This document shows, one piece after another, positions 47,245 through 48,068 of a stretch of DNA of 48,068 nucleotides; positions within the stretch are counted from its first letter, which is position 1, and each line of letters begins with the position of its first letter. Made by a program: the position numbers and the translations under genes. The notes under the pieces are model-generated. The model ran no database searches. It was not told the origin of the DNA and saw only the letters and a program-made list of their open reading frames with translations. Source of the stretch: Actinomycetes bacterium (GTDB lineage: Bacteria; Actinomycetota; Actinomycetes; Mycobacteriales; Mycobacteriaceae); assembly GCA_023460175.1 (NCBI GenBank), contig JAEWRC010000023.1:1-48068 (forward strand). The letters are read 5' to 3'.

Positions 47245-48009
47245 ATGCACATCGAGGGGACCTCGGCGATTGTCGTAGGTGGCGCGGGCGGACTCGGCGA
47301 GGCCACGGTCCGTCGGCTGCACGGCGCCGGCGCCAAAGTGGTGGTTGCCGACATGGCCGACGACAAGGGCAAGGCGCTGGAGTCCGAACTCGGCGTGCGC
47401 TACATCCGCACCGACGCCACCAGCGAGGAGAGCATGCTGGCCGCGCTCGCCGAGGCCGAAGCCCTGGGGCCGCTGCGCATCTCGGTCGACACCCACGGCG
47501 GTCCGGCCGCCGGCGGTCGGCTGATCGGCAAGGACGGCAGCCCGTTGGGCCTCGACGGCTTCAAGACCACCATCGAGTTCTACCTGACCGCGGTGTTCAA
47601 CGTGATGCGGCTATCGGCCGCGGCGATCGCCAAGCAGGAACCGCTCGACGAGGGGCAGCGCGGCGTCATCATCAACACCGCGTCGGTCGCCGGCTACGAG
47701 GGGCAGATCGGGCAGCTGCCCTACTCGGCAGCCAAGGGCGGCGTCATCGGCATGACCCTGGTTGCCGCGCGCGACCTTTCGCCGCTGGGCATCCGGGTGG
47801 TCACCATCGCCCCGGGCACCATCAACACCCCCGCCTACGGACAGGCCGCCGACCAGCTCGAGGCCTACTGGGGCCCGCAGGTGCCGTTCCCCAAGCGGAT
47901 GGGCCGCTCGGTCGAATACGGGCAGCTCGCGGCGTCGATCGTCGAGAACGACTACCTCAACGGTGAAGTGATCCGTCTCGACGGAGCCCTGCGCTTCCCA
48001 CCCAAGTAG
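47245..48009 (+). CDS. SDR of the HSD10 (3-hydroxyacyl-CoA dehydrogenase type 2) group, altered motifs
   Basis: A 254-residue SDR strongly like HSD10: IVVGGAGGLGEATV, GVIINTASVAGYEGQIGQ, PYSAAKGGVIGMTL, RVVTIAPGTINTP, VPFPKRMGRS and the end LNGEVIRLDGALR. HSD10 enzymes oxidise (2-methyl-)3-hydroxyacyl-CoA with NAD. Two usual motifs are changed: NCAG reads THGGPA, and the D-V-N-L-x-G segment reads EFYLTA, so the catalytic Asn is missing while Ser-Tyr-Lys remain. It may still work as a dehydrogenase, or have shifted activity. AAAGGA precedes ATG. The stop lies in an 18-base tandem duplication. Confidence 0.9.
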   Translation: MHIEGTSAIVVGGAGGLGEATVRRLHGAGAKVVVADMADDKGKALESELGVRYIRTDATSEESMLAALAEAEALGPLRISVDTHGGPAAGGRLIGKDGSPLGLDGFKTTIEFYLTAVFNVMRLSAAAIAKQEPLDEGQRGVIINTASVAGYEGQIGQLPYSAAKGGVIGMTLVAARDLSPLGIRVVTIAPGTINTPAYGQAADQLEAYWGPQVPFPKRMGRSVEYGQLAASIVENDYLNGEVIRLDGALRFPPK

Positions 48010-48037
48010 CCCCGCGACCCCAAGTAGCCCTGCGACT
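48002..48037. repeat. 18-bp imperfect tandem duplication spanning a stop codon
   Basis: The unit CCAAGTAGCCCCGCGACC is followed by a copy differing at two positions. The first copy carries the TAG stop of the SDR. It is similar in kind to the duplication at 12-39. Confidence 0.75.
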
Positions 48038-48047
48038 TCGGCGTGAT

Positions 48048-48068
48048 CTCCCACGGTGAGCGTGGGAG
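48048..48068. terminator. hairpin at the window edge
   Basis: CTCCCAC and GTGGGAG form a 7-base stem around a 7-base loop, about 40 bases after the SDR stop. The right side is cut by the end of the window, so its full extent is not visible. Confidence 0.5.

Noticed and set aside
1..48068. tRNA, rRNA, CRISPR array, insertion sequence or prophage
   Set aside because: No cloverleaf, spaced repeats, transposase or integrase motifs were seen on either strand, though a small structured RNA could be missed by eye.

Overview
The window reads as a stretch of a mycobacterial chromosome, most likely Mycolicibacterium or Mycobacterium. The reasons are very high GC, GTG starts, many ATGA/GTGA gene overlaps, a cadI-type gene beside an ArsR repressor, short P450-partner ferredoxins, two F420-type luciferase-like proteins, and a large set of acyl-CoA dehydrogenases. 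It is almost wall-to-wall catabolic genes. I saw no tRNA, rRNA, CRISPR array, transposase or integrase.

Layout. (1) 0-5 kb: an acyl-CoA dehydrogenase on the minus strand faces a plus operon of two metal-dependent amidohydrolases, a Rieske ferredoxin and an alpha/beta hydrolase. (2) 5.6-13 kb: a lone NuoF-like flavoprotein, a 3Fe-4S-type ferredoxin, a DUF35/thiolase-fold fusion, a hydrolase, two 3-hydroxyisobutyrate-dehydrogenase-like proteins, then a P450 with its own ferredoxin. (3) 13-15.3 kb: a TetR regulator overlapping a conserved hypothetical gene, then a divergent arsR/cadI metal-response pair. (4) 15.3-22.2 kb: a minus-strand beta-oxidation set (acyl-CoA dehydrogenase, thiolase, class III CoA transferase, SDR, acyl-CoA dehydrogenase) with an amidohydrolase at its head. 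(5) 22.5-27.9 kb: a plus operon led by a Rieske ring-hydroxylating oxygenase, with a small unknown protein, an unusual amidohydrolase, a SnoaL-like protein and a long/short acyl-CoA dehydrogenase pair. (6) 28-43 kb: three luciferase-like flavoproteins, a TetR, three P450s, a ferredoxin, four SDRs, a nitroreductase, a VOC protein, a SnoaL-like protein and a GMC oxidoreductase. (7) 43-48 kb: another acyl-CoA dehydrogenase pair, a divergent TetR, a MeaB-type GTPase and an HSD10-like SDR.

Two operator families tie this together and are the main discovery here. Family A, GAGAATAnnATTCTC, occurs at four divergent promoters (1250, 22479, 45345, 47192), with a TAnnAT hexamer in its centre that looks like a built-in -10. 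It links segments 1, 5 and 7 and probably answers to the TetR at 45472. Family B, GCTRTAC-N4-GTAYAGC, occurs six times between 29.4 and 43.0 kb. It sits at each divergent promoter of segment 6 and in front of the GMC gene, so a site can be assigned to every gene from 28.0 to 43.0 kb. It probably answers to the TetR at 29522.

The gene content (Rieske and P450 oxygenases with ferredoxins, CoA activation, paired acyl-CoA dehydrogenases, a DUF35/thiolase-fold lyase candidate, thiolase, several SDRs) fits oxidation, CoA-dependent chain shortening and ring opening of a hydrophobic, possibly cyclic or branched substrate. The substrate cannot be named from sequence. Several proteins have lost expected catalytic residues: one amidohydrolase of a tandem pair, an amidohydrolase with EVN in place of HxH, a NuoF-like protein missing one cluster cysteine, and an HSD10-like SDR with altered motifs.
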